A DNA stretch of 64,000 bases from Bombardia bombarda. Lineage: Eukaryota > Ascomycota > Sordariomycetes > Sordariales > Lasiosphaeriaceae. The notes under the pieces are model-generated. The model was not told the DNA's origin and did not search any database. It saw only the letters and a program-made list of their open reading frames with translations. The stretch lies in the NCBI GenBank assembly GCA_030512295.1, contig JAULSR010000002.1, forward strand, positions 6,758,001 through 6,822,000, read 5' to 3'. Position numbers and translations under genes: made by a program. Shown in pieces: positions 46,949 to 59,237 of the stretch. Numbering within the stretch: position 1 is the first letter of the stretch; each line of letters opens with the position of its first letter.

Positions 46949-47822
46949 GTCCGGACATAGTAGGATGAGGATGTCATGTTGAAGATGATGGAATGTTGAG
47001 TGTCAGAGTCACGGTCCACGACAGTGCGTCTTTCCTGCGTCGTCTTACGAGCCTCAACGGCATTTCGTTCTTGTCGTTTTGTGTTTTGTGTTTTGGTTTG
47101 GGTTTGTACTGTGTTTTATCTGTAAGGTCGGAACTGGAGTTTAATGTTTTGATAGGTCAGGGTTGGATATGAAGGAAGTAATTGTAGGTATCTAGTAGTA
47201 GGGGGTTGATTCATTTTATGGCGATATATAAGAGGTATCTTGAATCGTGAACTGAATTTGCACCAAGCTTAAGTTTGGCGAAGGATCGATTTATCAACCT
47301 GGTCATGAGTGGTGTTGACCATGACAGGTTATTTCAGGTATTAAACATATATCTGTCAATGTGCAAAGATTTCGGCTATCAGCAGGGAATGTTAGGTCAG
47401 CAAGACCGCGCATCGCGCAGTGTGAAGGATCCATTCAACCGCTGAGATAGCACTTACCCAACTACCGTAGGTTCACTAGGTAGTTTAGCTAAACCAATCC
47501 ATGCAGGTACGATGCAGGAAGGTCGCTAACTGACAAATGGAGGCAAGCGTCACATTGAGCGGTGCAGCAGGGTCGCGGGTTTCATCCAGATGGAGATGGA
47601 TCTGACCGAAGCAGGGAGAGAGAAAATCAATGTCGGTCAATTGTGGGTTGTGGGATTTTGAAGGTCTTGGTTCCGTCCCCCCCAATCGCGACAGCAACTG
47701 CCTTTTGCTGGTTTCCCGTCGTCTGACAATCCGCAACTGCACCGCACCGCAACTGCACTGCACTGCACTGCACTGCACTGCACTGCCGGCATGGCAGCGC
47801 GCAGCATATCAACACGAGCACA
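46949..47822. other. Intergenic region with CTGCA-type repeat
   Basis: 3' flank of the NACHT-TPR gene, then a short tandem run of a CACTG unit at about 47752-47785. No gene supported. Confidence 0.4.
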
Positions 47823-48945
47823 ATGCACCACACCGCGGTGGTGCCCACGATGGTGTCGACGCCATCGCTAGACCCGCTCCTCCTCTAACCCCCTACCTTC
47901 TCGTCTAAGGCGCTATCTACAGACACGTACGAATATTCAGACGAGGAAAAGGACGGCAGTCGATTGAGGAGATTATGGGTCGACACGCGAGATCAAGCCC
48001 TGGCCGACCCGACGATTCGTTCAGCATCTACCTGGGCTCATTCATACTCGCAGTGGGGAATCCGGGGCTTCTTCCAGATTACGCTGGCGTTTGGCAGGCT
48101 CACCTTTACGCAGGCAAAGGTGATTGATGTCGCCTGGGATGTGGTAAGTCGCCGCTGTCTGCTCTGCCACCGTCACCACTGCCTGGAGAAGGTTTGCTGA
48201 TCTCTGCGCGAATCTATCCGAGTAGGGAGTCGGTCGAGTAAGCCAGGCACTGCCCGCCCTTTTCTCGTGGAAAGCCTTCTCGACATGCGTCAGGGCACCT
48301 ATGGCCGCGGGCCCCATCACCTACGACACCTTCTGGGCCGTCTTCATGCAGGACGAGGCCACGGTCAGGTCGACGCTCCGCATCATACGTCATCCATGAC
48401 GGCTGGAGGTGTCGCAATGTGAGTGAGAGCGGAATAAGCAAGGCGCCTGGGATTTCGTGTGGTGCGTGTGGGCGCTGTGCCAATGACTACAGCAACAGAT
48501 GTGCAGACGTATGGGTTTCTCGGCCTGAACACAGTTGGCGATATCAACAATATTAGAAACGGTATGGCTGAATGGCACAAGACATCTACCGCCGGCCTTG
48601 AACATATCAGCCTTCTACCTCGAGACAGAGACAGTCTACTACGGTGATCAATGGATCGACCGCGCACAAATGTCAAGCCTTTCAGCAACAGCTCAGGCAC
48701 CGGATGAAGAAGCGCCTCGACGGGGAGATGCGCCCGGCAGCCAAGTTCAGCATGCGTCGGGGACTGTGGGGCTGGCTCAAGCGGGAGAGGTGGTGGGTGC
48801 TGGCCATATCGTTGTGTTCCGCCTGGGATGTTGCGGGGTGGTTTTCCTGGTACGCTTCGTGGGACTTGGTGTTTTTCTACTGGTGGGTGTTTTTTTTCGG
48901 GGTTCGGCATGGTGCTCGGATTTACGGTTGGGAGGACGACAAATA
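47823..48945 (+). pseudogene. Broken gene for a fungal multi-pass membrane protein
   Basis: Pieces of one protein occur in order but in different frames. From ATG 47823 the frame meets TAA at 47886, yet continues as YEYSDEEKDGSRLRRLW and WGIRGFFQITLAFGRLTF. Over an apparent intron (48144-48225) it continues as VGRVSQALPALFSWKAF and PITYDTFWAVFMQDEATVRS, stopping at 48399. Further downstream TYGFLGLN, LNISAFYLETETVYYG and KPFSNSSGTG appear in different frames. A hydrophobic stretch (48765-48945) closes it. The early part matches a conserved group of fungal membrane proteins of unknown function. The in-frame stop and repeated frame changes argue for a pseudogene, but sequencing errors could account for some. 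Confidence 0.65.
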
Positions 48946-49874
48946 ACAGTGTGATTCCGACACTCCTTGGATTTCTCGTGTTTGGGCACCACCAGATGTA
49001 TTATATAATTACTGGGTGGGTATTGGAAGAGTCGGATACTTGGATATATACATGTGCAAACACAGGTCTGTTAACATGATAAGCAAACGATACTACGCTT
49101 TGGCTTGAGGGGGCTGGGTGTAACCTACCTTGTGTAAAGGTAAATACAACATGTCCAATAGGTACCTTGGCTACCCCGCGTGTGTATAAAGTTAGTTGCA
49201 CAGGCTAAACCCGTCCTAGAAAGCCAATAAAAGCATATTTCACACCGTGTCAAACCGTCTTGCCCGAGTAGGAAAGATGGAGGGCAGCAACCCAGCTGAA
49301 GCCTACAATGACATGCATTCAGCGGGACGGGACGGCTCATATTGCTGTAGGGACCAATGGCCAGTCCAGGATTACTGATTCTGGCCTCGCTCGGCATTTA
49401 ACATTCCCACTTCATGACTTCAACCAGGAACGAATCAGGAGTGCATCTATCGCATGTTCCGTGTGTAGTAGTGGTTGCATCAATGTCGCCATGTTCGAGG
49501 CCATCGCGACCGACACTTCACTCCAATCCAGGTAGCCTCCATACTCCAGCTCTTCTGAACAATTCGCCCAATAAAGCCACATGACGCTGGGGTGGCCACG
49601 CATCGAGACAGCCGAGCAGTCCCCGAGCACCCGCGAGCTTTTGCCGGCTTTCTACAATCAATATGCTTGTTCCCCACGACGCTGCCATGGCGTGGGCTGG
49701 GACGCGGGTTGGGGCTGCTCTATAACAGAGGAAACTCCGCCACCCCTCTGACCTCATACTTGCCCGCGCCCTCTCAGTACCTATCCAGCACTCCAGGCTA
49801 GCTTTGGACGTCTCTTGTTCAGACGCTCAAGACAGTTTGATTTCGAAAATAATCAACCACTGCTTCGGGGGAGG
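48946..49874. other. Intergenic region upstream of alcohol dehydrogenase
   Basis: Promoter side of the dehydrogenase gene. Small frames only, no recognisable element. Confidence 0.35.
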
Positions 49875-50977
49875 ATGGCATCATCTCTTCCCAAGACATA
49901 CAAAGCAGCCGTGTTCCCCAGAGCAGGCGCTCCCCTGGAGATCTGGGATGTACCGCTGAAGCAGCCCGGCCGCGGCCAAGTGCTCGTCAAGGTCCTAGCC
50001 TGCGGCGTCTGTCACACCGACGCCTTTATACAGTCGGGCGGGTTTCACAGCCCCTGGCCGCTCGTTCCCGGCCACGAGATCGTCGGCGACGTGGTTGCTG
50101 TCGGCGAGGGCGTGAGGCGGTTCAAGGAGGGTGATCGTGTCGGCGGCGGTTTCCACGGAGGCATGTTTCTACTCTCTTTCTTCACTTCGCAACAGCATTC
50201 ACCGACTTGATACTGATCTCTCACCCTCATCCAGGCCACGACGGCATCTGTCGCTCCTGCCAGCGCGGCATGTTCCAGCAGTGCGCCAACGGCGCCATCA
50301 CCGGCGGCTCGACCGACGGCGGCTACGCCGAGTACACGCTCCTGCGCGAGGAGGCCACCTCCTTCATCCCGCCCGACATGGACCCGGCCGAGGCGGCGCC
50401 CTTCCTGTGCGCCGGCACCACCGTCTTCAACGCAATCCGCAAGCTCCGCGTCGAGCAGGGCAACCTGGTGGCCATCCAGGGACTCGGCGGCCTCGGCCAC
50501 CTGGCCGTGCAGTACGCCCGCAAGATGGGCTACACCACCGTCGCCATCTCGCGCGGCGGGGCCGACAAGCGCCGCTTCGCCGTCGAGCTGGGCGCGCACG
50601 AGTACATCGACACGACCAACGAGGACGTCGCGGGCAGGCTGGGCGAGATGGGCGGCGCGGCGCTGATTGTGTCGACGGGGCCGGACGGCAAGGCGGCGAG
50701 TGAGCTGGTCGGCGGGCTGCAGAATGGCGGGAAGCTGGTCATTCTTGCGCCCATGGGGCCGGTGGGGTTCGATACGACGGCGCTGATCACAAAGGGCGCG
50801 TCGGTGCACGGGTGGAGTACGGGAAATGCGCTGGATGGGGAGGAGGCGCTCGAGTTTGCAAAGAGGCATGGGGTGAGGTGTCTGATTGAGACATTTCCGT
50901 TGGCGGATGCGGTCAAGGCGTTTGATATCATGCTCCAGGGGACGCCGAGGTTTAGGAATGTTCTTGTTATGAACTGA
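49875..50977 (+). CDS. Zinc-type alcohol dehydrogenase (medium-chain)
   Basis: NAD(P)-dependent alcohol dehydrogenase, 342 residues from exons 49875-50160 and 50235-50977. Motifs: catalytic zinc Cys in ACGVCHTDAF, GHEIVGDVVAVGEGV, structural metal loop HDGICRSCQRGMFQQC in which the first of the four usual Cys is Asp (seen in part of this subfamily), and Rossmann GLGGLGHLAVQYA. The only splice solution that keeps FHGG|HDG in frame uses a GC donor (intron 50161-50234, GGAG|GCATGT to CCAG). The 49875 ATG was chosen as the first Met before MASSLPKTYKAAVF; an open extension upstream is not conserved. Substrate not predictable. Confidence 0.9.
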
Positions 50978-51266
50978 GTGTCTTTATTGGTGTGAATGGG
51001 GTGGGTGATATTATTCTACTGCTTTAGTGCCTCTTCATGAGGGGCGGCAACAATCAAATCAAAACACCAACAAAAGATGATGGTTTATCGGCATTGAATT
51101 CAAAAATATTCTTTTTATGTAGCTACAATTCCTCTCTTACCCCATAGCTGGCCCATCGAAGCCGTAACCAACTGTATAAGTGGTGACAAGAAACCTCACC
51201 AAGTATAACACCTATCACCTAGACATCAGTCATCTCCCCCTTGCCCTTTCCATCATGCTTTGTGCC
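50978..51266. other. 3' intergenic region between convergent genes
   Basis: Short AT-rich 3' flanks; nothing further seen. Confidence 0.35.
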
Positions 51267-51657
51267 CTACTTCTCAATATGGGCCTGCCTCTCTCTTTCC
51301 AAACGCGCCTTCACCGCGGCATCATGAACAGACCGCGGCCCACCCAGCACCCAAGCTCCATCTTGGAACTTGTCAGCCTCGCCATACTTTGTAAACACCG
51401 CACACCCCGCACAGGCAGCCTTTAGATATCCCACGCAATGGTCGCAGCCACTCCCTTTGGGCCTTTTCTCGATACATGGGAAACCTGGGTTGTCGGGCAA
51501 CATGTTGAACATCCACTCGCCGCAGTGGCAGCACAGCAGCCAGTGGCCGACGAACCGGTCTTTGAGCAGATTCTCGCCCCCGAGCGTCTGTAATTTGTTG
51601 CCGTAGCTGTTGTAGAGGATTGTGGTGTCGTCAGAGGGCTGATAGCTGCAGCATTGG

Positions 51658-51688
<31 letters not shown>

Positions 51689-51962
51689 AGATGTTGTTGT
51701 TGGGGCATTCGAGCGGCAGGGGGTCGCCGACCGTGGTGCCGCCGCTTTTGCTCTTGGAGAATAGAAGTACCGAGAACTCCTCCTTGCTGGTGATAGAGCA
51801 GGGGTGGGACCAGTAGTAGGGCCTTACCATGTCTTTCTTGCCGGGTGGTGGCTGTTTCCAGGCGAGGGCGCGAAGCTTTGTAATGACTGCTTTTGCTGGA
51901 ATGGGGATTCCGGGGGGGTATAGGCGGTAGGGTATGTTTTTCATATTATTTTTATTGTTCAT
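51267..51962 (-). CDS. Hypothetical Cys-rich protein with poly-Asn tract
   Basis: Single open frame, 231 residues. A run of ten Asn coded by a GTT/AAC microsatellite (51656-51687) follows PLECPNNNIYN. After it comes a cysteine-rich part with CXXC pairs (LLCCHCGEW, GCDHCVGYLKAACAGC) that could bind metal, and a charged C-terminal helix (HDAAVKARLERERQ). The family is not recognised. The start could also be a later Met (MKNIPYRLYPPG). Confidence 0.55.
51656..51687. repeat. GTT trinucleotide microsatellite
   Basis: About ten uninterrupted GTT units, translated as poly-Asn on the minus strand. Confidence 0.85.
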
Positions 51963-52578
51963 TTCTTTTTCTTGTTCTTGGAGAGATCAAAGAGAAGTAC
52001 AGTACTTTGATTTGTATTTTTTTGTCAGTTGTACAGAGAGAGAGGATGGAAAGAGCAGAACGGGACATTGGCCAAGACGTCTTTTATTCCTTGAACGCCA
52101 TGAAAGTATAGCTGTCTCCGGGAAAATGCTATAGAGTTTGAAATGGCAGATGGTGATAGCTACAAGGCTACGAACTCACTTCAGGTGCTAATTAAGCTTT
52201 AAAAGGGTGCCACGTGAATTCATGTGGTTTATGGCTGTAATAGATTACATATAAGATGTGGTGGCTGATGAACCTAAAGGCTCATTGATACTGACGAATG
52301 GAAATCAAAGCATAAATATCATACGCAAGACTGGGGGGAGGAAAATAGGTTGTTCCTATAGCGTTTCATAATCCCTCAAGTAGGTACTCAAGATATTTCC
52401 GTGAGAACCCAGCCCATGGCTGCCATTACCCACTGAAGCTACAGCTGCCTCCGTATATACACGCAAGAATGTCTTTCCCCAGCCTGCATGCTATCCAAAA
52501 CAGCAACACCTCAATAACTACCCCGGTTCAGACCGTCCATAATTTTGGACAGCCCTCCTTTTTTTTTGTCAGTTGCGG
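51963..52578. other. Intergenic region
   Basis: AT-rich promoter side of the poly-Asn protein gene. No other feature. Confidence 0.3.
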
Positions 52579-53214
52579 CTAACCCTTCTTCGAGGCGAGA
52601 TCCAACGCCAACGGGCCACCTGGGATTACCACGAACTTGCCATCCATCGTGTGCAGCTTCCTGAGCGGCTCGCCATATGGGTTCGCGACCATGCACTGAC
52701 AATCTTCTCACATCTGACGTATCCCCTTTTGCATTCTGGGTGCTTGCCGTAAAAGTTTCGGCATATATTTTTGCTTGGCCTGGGTGGCACATCTCTCTCA
52801 AGTGGTAGCCAAGCTGAAAAGTGTATTTGCCCGGATATGTGTTGTGGGTGATGGAGGCAAGAGTTTGGGTAGGAGTTTGGGTGCCCTTATGCTTGCTCTT
52901 CAAGTAAAAGATGCAACCATCATTAGCAAGTAGGGGTCCGCGGACATGCTTTGAATCATCACGGTGTGCTCGTGATTCTAAAGCTTGGGAATGCCCATGA
53001 CGATTGAGTGGTTTCATGCTGACCACAAGATTCCAGTCAGTAGTTCTAGATCGTTGATCTGATCGACTTTGGCTCGATGTTCGGTGCCGGCAGTGCCGAG
53101 TACCACCCGAATACATTCTGCTGGCATCGAGACCTGAATTTGGGGAAAAGGCTGCCTATAATGAAGATTATTGACGACATGGATGCAGGTCGGCCGAGCT
53201 GGTAGAATCATCAT
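52579..53214 (-). pseudogene. Possible broken gene, unrecognised family
   Basis: Three protein-like stretches lie in order on the minus strand but in different frames: from MMILPARPTCIHVVNNLHYR to INDLELLTG (53214-53040), then NLVVSMKPLNRHG through GCIFYLKSKHKG and YTFQLGYHLREMCHPG to AKIYAETFTAS (53030-52730), then PYGEPLRKLHTMDGKFVVIP ending LDLASKKG at a TAG (52579). No GT-AG intron of suitable phase joins the first two. Either two frameshifts have occurred or the true structure is different. I do not recognise the family. Confidence 0.35.
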
Positions 53215-54622
53215 AGGTATCGGAATGGTGGCATTTTGAGATTGTTAAGTTGCGTCAGCAAATGGAGGGTGAGCATCTACTGTGGTGGTATGGGTAAATA
53301 AAACCTGTGGAGCAGGTATTGACAAGGGAGGTGCCAGGGTTAGGCGTGTGCGCGCAAGGGTTGGAAAAGGTACAAAGCTCGGAAAAACATGGGATTCGGC
53401 GTAAGCCACAGTACCTGACATGGGGGTTTTTTTTTCGCCCGCAACCACAGTACTGCCAGTGATCGCTCGCTGTCCTTGTCGGAATAGTCATTTACTGCAT
53501 GTGGCTCATTTGTGGTAGCTTGGGGCTGATGACATGTTTCCCGCTTCAAGGCGTCGGCGGCTTGGGTTCGTTTACAATTACCAAAAAAAAATTGGGGACG
53601 GAGGAGACCCATCTGCAAACTCTCAAGGCGAGCTAGTGAAATGCACACACATGCAGCGGCAGACGACAGTACTTGAAAGCATGAAGGACACAAGTATTGT
53701 ATGTGATATGCGACTGGCAAATGTAGCATGATAAAATCACCTAGACACAGCCACTTCAACATGCAGCCACACCGAAGCCACACCGATGTGTCGAGCATTT
53801 GTGGCAACCACATCGATGCATGGCGTTCGAGATTGCCGGGTCCCGGCAGGTTTGGCGGCCGTTGAGGGCCAATTTGACTGGAACAAGAGCCAAGTGGGTT
53901 CTTGCAGATTGAAAAAGGCACAGATCTCATCTCATTCGCTCGCCGTCGCGTCATTCTGTAACGCGCTATAATTAAGGTAAGCAGGGTCCCCTCTTTTGCA
54001 TGCGGAAGTTCAGGGCTCTCCGCATTTCACCATGCGTGCACTTCTGCAAAGGTCTTCAATGGTTCAGAGCACGCGCTTGTGGAACACGGCAAGCATTGAT
54101 CAAAAGGCAGGTACCAAGTCCCAACTGCTGCCCCAAATGAGGGCGGTGTGGTAATGGAAGCAATTATGATTTTACGAGGCCGTCTGATTCCTAATTGGCC
54201 TTTATGAGACCTGCCCGGTGTCCCCTAAAAAGCACCGACGAGATTGCACAACCGTACTCTGACCAGGCTGGGATCATTAATTTCCATCATCCTGGCAAAT
54301 GCCCGCTCTTGCGAGAACGACTGTCAGTGCCATTGGCCCGACCACTCAACCCTATTCCCCATGCCCTACCAAACGAGCTTTAGCCGATCACTAGTGCTGC
54401 TTCAAGATCTTGGCAGATGGGGAAGCGTGTGACAGCCTAGTGCGACCCTGGGCGACCCTGTGTGACCCTGTCGATTTCCCCTGAACGGGTTGAGGACTAC
54501 AAAAGAAGGCAGCCCCAGCAGCGCCGACACTCCCGTCATTCCTGTTCTCGTCTCTTTGCGATCCTCACCCGGCAGCAGTCACTCTTTTATATATCCGCCG
54601 CCGCAACCAATACACCCTAATC
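53215..54622. promoter_or_regulatory. Upstream region of the KRE9-like gene
   Basis: No convincing gene; a long minus-strand frame (53340-53954) has only low-information sequence. Three tandem 10-base units of the type NGNGACCCTG lie at 54441-54470. A TATATA sequence (about 54589-54594) is about 30 bases before the start codon. Confidence 0.4.
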
Positions 54623-55375
54623 ATGCGCTTTTTCTCGCTCCTCGCCCTTGCGGCGCCCCTCGTATCGGCCATCGAATTCATCGAGCCCGCCGCCAACACC
54701 ACCTTGTCCAAGGGGTCTACCTTTGACCTCAAGTGGTCCACCGTCGACACCGACCCCAGCGAGTTCAGCGTCTTCCTGGTCAACTTTGTTAACTGGCCGC
54801 CGCTGTACATCCCCCTGGCTCTCGATCTCGAGACCACGGCTGGCGAGGCCGAGGTGACTGTTCCCTGCAGCGTCGACAGCTCGTGGGGCTTCCAGTTGTA
54901 AGCCGTCTGCTCTGAACCACCAAGCTCCAAAAATTCTTGTGCTAACGGTTGGTTTTTTTTCCCCCTTTGCAGCAACGCCATCAACGGCACCAACGTCTAC
55001 GTCATCTACGCGCAGACGCCTAAGTTTTACATCGGCGGTGGTCCCTGCAAAGATGCGTCCAGTGCTCCGACTTGCGCGGCGGCCACCGTTACCGTCACGG
55101 TGAGCAAAGCCAACTCCACCGGGCCCGCCACCACATCTGCTCCTTCTGGCACAGCTCTCCCTCTTCCTGGAAAGTGTCCTGACACCATTGGCTGGGGCGC
55201 ATCAGGCTACAGCAAACCCGTGACTCTGAAATCTGTTCCCACCGGCCCCGGCGACAAGGGTCCCCTCCCCACCCACGCCCCGGGCGCCTTCTCGAGCAAG
55301 GTCTTTGCCACGACGAGCACCATCATCGCGACGGTGTACAAGGACCTCGCAGAGGTCGACGGCTGCGCATGCTAA
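54623..55375 (+). CDS. Secreted KRE9/KNH1-like cell wall protein
   Basis: Exons 54623-54897 and 54973-55375 give 225 residues. Signal peptide MRFFSLLALAAPLVSA, then a domain (about residues 17-105) of the type found in Kre9/Knh1 and many small fungal wall or GPI proteins: IEFIEPAANTTLSKGSTFDL, WSTVDTDPSEFSVFLVN, and a final NGTNVYVIYAQTPKFYIGG. A Thr/Ser/Pro-rich linker follows, then a C-terminal part ending DGCAC. Unlike many relatives it has no hydrophobic GPI-anchor tail, so it is probably secreted or wall-bound by other means. It may help beta-1,6-glucan or wall organisation (family-level inference only). Confidence 0.78.
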
Positions 55376-56498
55376 TCGGCTGTCTCCACCACCACTTGGG
55401 GTATCGATTTGTGAGGTCATCTCTCGGACGGTCTGAAGAGGATGACCGGGCCTGTTTCGGATCATCGGCTCAATCGAGTAGTTCAATGGCTAGTGTTTTA
55501 ATCAAAGAAGGGCGACGAGGAGCGGGTTCAATCCTGTGAGACGATGAATGTGACCGATGAGTTCCATGAGCCAATACCGAGCTCTGTAGTTCGCCACCGG
55601 TTCCCATGATAGTAATAATCCCGCGATCGCATCTCCCATGCTCTCCTGTTGTTGCTCGACCCCCTTGCCTGCGCCAGTTATTGTCAGTCTGCATACACGT
55701 GAATATTTTGGTCGTTGTAAGTCGTGCATCTATCGTTGAACCTCGCGACGTATTCCTTTGCTGGACCTAATACCACCAACCACGCTAACAAACAAGCCAG
55801 GGCTGGATTGTAAAGAGGTCGAACGAACGAAGGCGTCATAGTGACACTCGACGTATTCGTTGCCTATCTTGGGGTCAAAATACATGGTCGAGCGGACCGG
55901 AACTGGTTACGAGGATTTGGGCTTCGTCTCGGGTAGATTGTATTACTGACGTTGGTGGAACACTTTGATCATGTCGTGGCTGATTCATGTGGTAGAGCTG
56001 AGCCTGGGAAGAGGTTGTTACAAAACATTACCTAAGGTACCTACTGGCAAAGTTTAAACTATGTCTACCAAAATCAAACCTACACAGTACAGTACAGATA
56101 AGGTAAGTGAAAGTCTAGTGAATTTACCTAGGTCAGCCGTGTCACTGCGCGAGATGACTAACTCGCTGAGCTGACGGAAGAGTGGGGCGGTGGCTAGGTG
56201 AGCCCGGGGTAATTCGTCTCTCCGCTTCACACCGCTGGATGACCTAACCAGGGAAGGCGTGTTCCTCAGCCCTGTCGGCAGACGATGGTGGACCTCCCAA
56301 GTCTCTGGGACCCACATATGAACGGAGTTTATCTTCGTCGCCGACCACCCGTTCCAGGTAGTGGCCGGTCTTTCGCAAGCTGCGGAAGCGTCACTACTCC
56401 CTAGGTAGCTTTCAAATCCTCACGTCCAAGGCCCCAACTGAAATACGGAATGCTTTTTCTGGCATTTTGACCCAAGAGACATGTCTCAATGACCCACG
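55376..56498. other. Intergenic region
   Basis: 3' flank of the KRE9-like gene and promoter of the Zn2Cys6 gene. A GGTTCAATCC sequence at about 55526 resembles part of a tRNA B box but no tRNA fold surrounds it. Confidence 0.35.
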
Positions 56499-59237
56499 AT
56501 GGAGCAAGAGAGCCTGAGATCGCGAAACCACGCCAAATACGGGGCTGCATGCGCGCCATGTGCCTCGGCCAAGGCAAAGTGTATCCGCTCCAACAACAGT
56601 CGAGGGACTAAGTGCGATCGGTAAGTACGGAGAGAGACAACGCGCAAGTAGGATGTCTTGAGCTAATGGCCCTGGAATGCCGGCAGGTGCGAGCGGCTGT
56701 TCAAAGATTGCATGAACCAGATTCACCGACCCAGGAAGAAGAGAGCCATCAGGCCTTCGTAAGTCTGCCGACTTCCGTCAGTATCACTGTCTCGATAAGG
56801 TAGAATAGCTCACCCATATATCAACGACCACAGCAAGACGGCCCAGCTAGAGCAGCGCCTCAATGGCCTTGTCAACCTCCTAAAAGCCTCCGGAGAATTG
56901 CGTGATGTCCAGACCTCCGATGCTAGTAGCATCACGCCCCCAGAGGCCGACTCCACTTTCGAGGAGTGCTACTGCCTCACCCAGGATTGTAAGTTCTACA
57001 GTACGAACTATTTTCGTACTGGTCGGCATGCTGACTTCACATGCAGACGATGCGCCCCAGTCAGGGACCTCGTCAAGAAGACGGCCGAGCTCATCTCCCG
57101 ACGAGGGCGATGACGAGTACGGCGACGATGATGACGACAACGACAACGGCGATGACCGTCATGCCATCGATCCCGAGCTACTTGACGGTGATGGACCCAT
57201 CTCCATACCCAAGAACTACAACTCTTACGCTCCAAGGTCGTGCATATGTCGGCCGCCGGACGGCGAGATACCCATTCCACATGAGCAGCCCGGCGAATCG
57301 TTTCTTACTCTCTACCAGACTGAGCTGAGCCCTCTATTTCCCTTCGTCATCATCCCAGTGGGGACATCTGATGAGGAGCTCCAAGCTTCCCGCCCCTTTC
57401 TATACTCAGCCATCAAGATGGTGACCACAATTACAAACATGCGGTCGATGCGGGCACAGATGTACCGTCTGGTCCGACATGTCTCGGAACACATGCTACT
57501 ACGGTCTGAGAGGTCGCTCGACTTACTCCAGGGCATAATAGTCATGCTTGGGTGGTATCAGCACCACTGCTTGATACATGCTCAGCTCAATAATCTCGTC
57601 CATCTTGCTGCGAGCCTGGTCGGAGACCTGGGTCTTGGCCGGCAACCCAGGCCGCAGGAGAAGATGGGGATGATGACAATGTATTGGGACGAGCCGGCCC
57701 CAAGAACGAACGAAGAGAAGAGAGCTCTGTTGGGGGTTTGGTATTTGACTTCTTGGTAGGACGCTTGAAATTCCAGTGTCGATAGACATGTTCAGCTGAC
57801 AGAATCCCTCCAGCATCTCTCTTGGATTTGGCAAGATTGAACCAATGAAGTATTCGCCATATGTTCAACAATGTCAACGCGAGCTCAGGGAGTCTAGGGA
57901 ATACGATACGGATGTTGTGCTCGTCCACATAATTCAAGTACAGCATCTGATGGAAAAGATCTCACGGGTCAATGCCAGAGACGACTTGACTGAGGATCCT
58001 ACCGGCATTTCAAGAGCGCCAGCTTCGGCATACACGTCCGCATTTCAATGTGAGCTTGAAAACATCAAGAGCTCACTTAGCAAGAGCTCGCGGAATAACA
58101 GTGAGTCACACTTTCCTATCTCGTGTGCAGACGCTTCGGAAGGCGAAGCAATTCTAACACGACAAACCAGAGTTTATCATGGCCCATATTCACTCCGCAA
58201 CGATGCGCCTCTACGAACCTCCTGTTCCTGATGCTTCGCTCCTTTCAAAGCTCTACAAAGACATGGCATCTCTTGACGAGAACGCCCCATCGGCCCTCGA
58301 CATATTTTATCGCGCAAGCAAAGGAATCAAAGATTGGTTCGACCACTGGTTCACTATTCCTGTGTCTTCTTACTTTTACCTGCCTATGCCCATGTGCTGC
58401 CAGCTCATCTATGCTGTTTTCATGATCTCCCGCTGGGCACAGCTCGTGTCCCCGCTCAGGCCTTCTCCCACCAAAGAAGTCACGGCTCCGAGCGCCACTG
58501 TGGCACTCCCGGGCTACTCCCGGGCGTGTGGCTATGGCGTCGGCCCCCCTCCGGCATTCAGTTCCAGAGCATGCGACTATGGTGTCGCTCCGCCTCCAAA
58601 CTTTGGCACATCCCCACCCATTGATCTCAGGCTGCTGCCACAACCCGAAGGAAAGCCGCCTAGGCCGTTTGACCCGCGGCTGGCGGTCATTATTGCGAAG
58701 TTTAAGGAGCAAGTGAACACGCAGTCGGCTCTGCGCATCGACGTGACGGGCGTATTTACGCAGCTCAGCGCGAACTGCCAGCAGGCCAGCGTTGACATGA
58801 TGAGCATCGAGGGCAGCGGGCCCGAAAACAACATTTGGGACCTCAGTGCCAAGAAGCTCACGCTGGTTCATAGGAAGCTTGAGCGCTGGGCTGAGATCGT
58901 GGCACAGGGGGGCGGGACAGAGGGAGCGAACGGTTCTGATGCGACGATTGGAGAGCAGACGGGGAGAGAAGACGGGCGCGGACGGGATAATGGTGGGGAC
59001 GCCGCTGTGCAGGGGGCGGCGGTCCTGTCGGGTGGGGGCCCTGAGACTATGGGGGGGCTGCATATCGCTGGCGGCGTACAGCATGGGTCACATCCGTCAG
59101 TGAATGGGAATAGCGCTGAGAATAGCGAGCCCTGCAATGACATTTGGTCGACGGATGTGATGGCGGGGCTGAATCCCTATATGTGGTATTATGGATTGGG
59201 TGATTTTACTTCGATTGTTGAGGGGGGTGGGTTCTAA
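56499..59237 (+). CDS. Zn2Cys6 fungal-type transcription factor
   Basis: Nuclear DNA-binding regulator, targets unknown. Six exons (56499-56620, 56687-56758, 56834-56988, 57047-57755, 57814-58100, 58171-59237) give 803 residues. The zinc cluster is split by intron 1: C18, C21, C28, C39, C42 and C49, spacing CX2CX6CX10CX2CX6C, followed by a basic linker RPRKKRAIRP and a dimerisation coiled-coil KTAQLEQRLNGLVNLLKASG. An acidic stretch (DDEYGDDDDDNDNGDD) and the middle homology region (TELSPLFPFVIIP, YWDEPAPRTNEEKRALLGVW) follow. Near the C-terminus a motif RAC(G/D)YGV(G/A)PPP occurs twice. The tail is Gly/Asn-rich. No metabolic cluster is obvious beside it. The aldehyde dehydrogenase is the nearest enzyme gene. 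Confidence 0.87.

Noticed and set aside
53340..53954. 204-codon minus-strand frame
   Set aside because: Low-information translation, no start context or homologous motif, and open only by chance.
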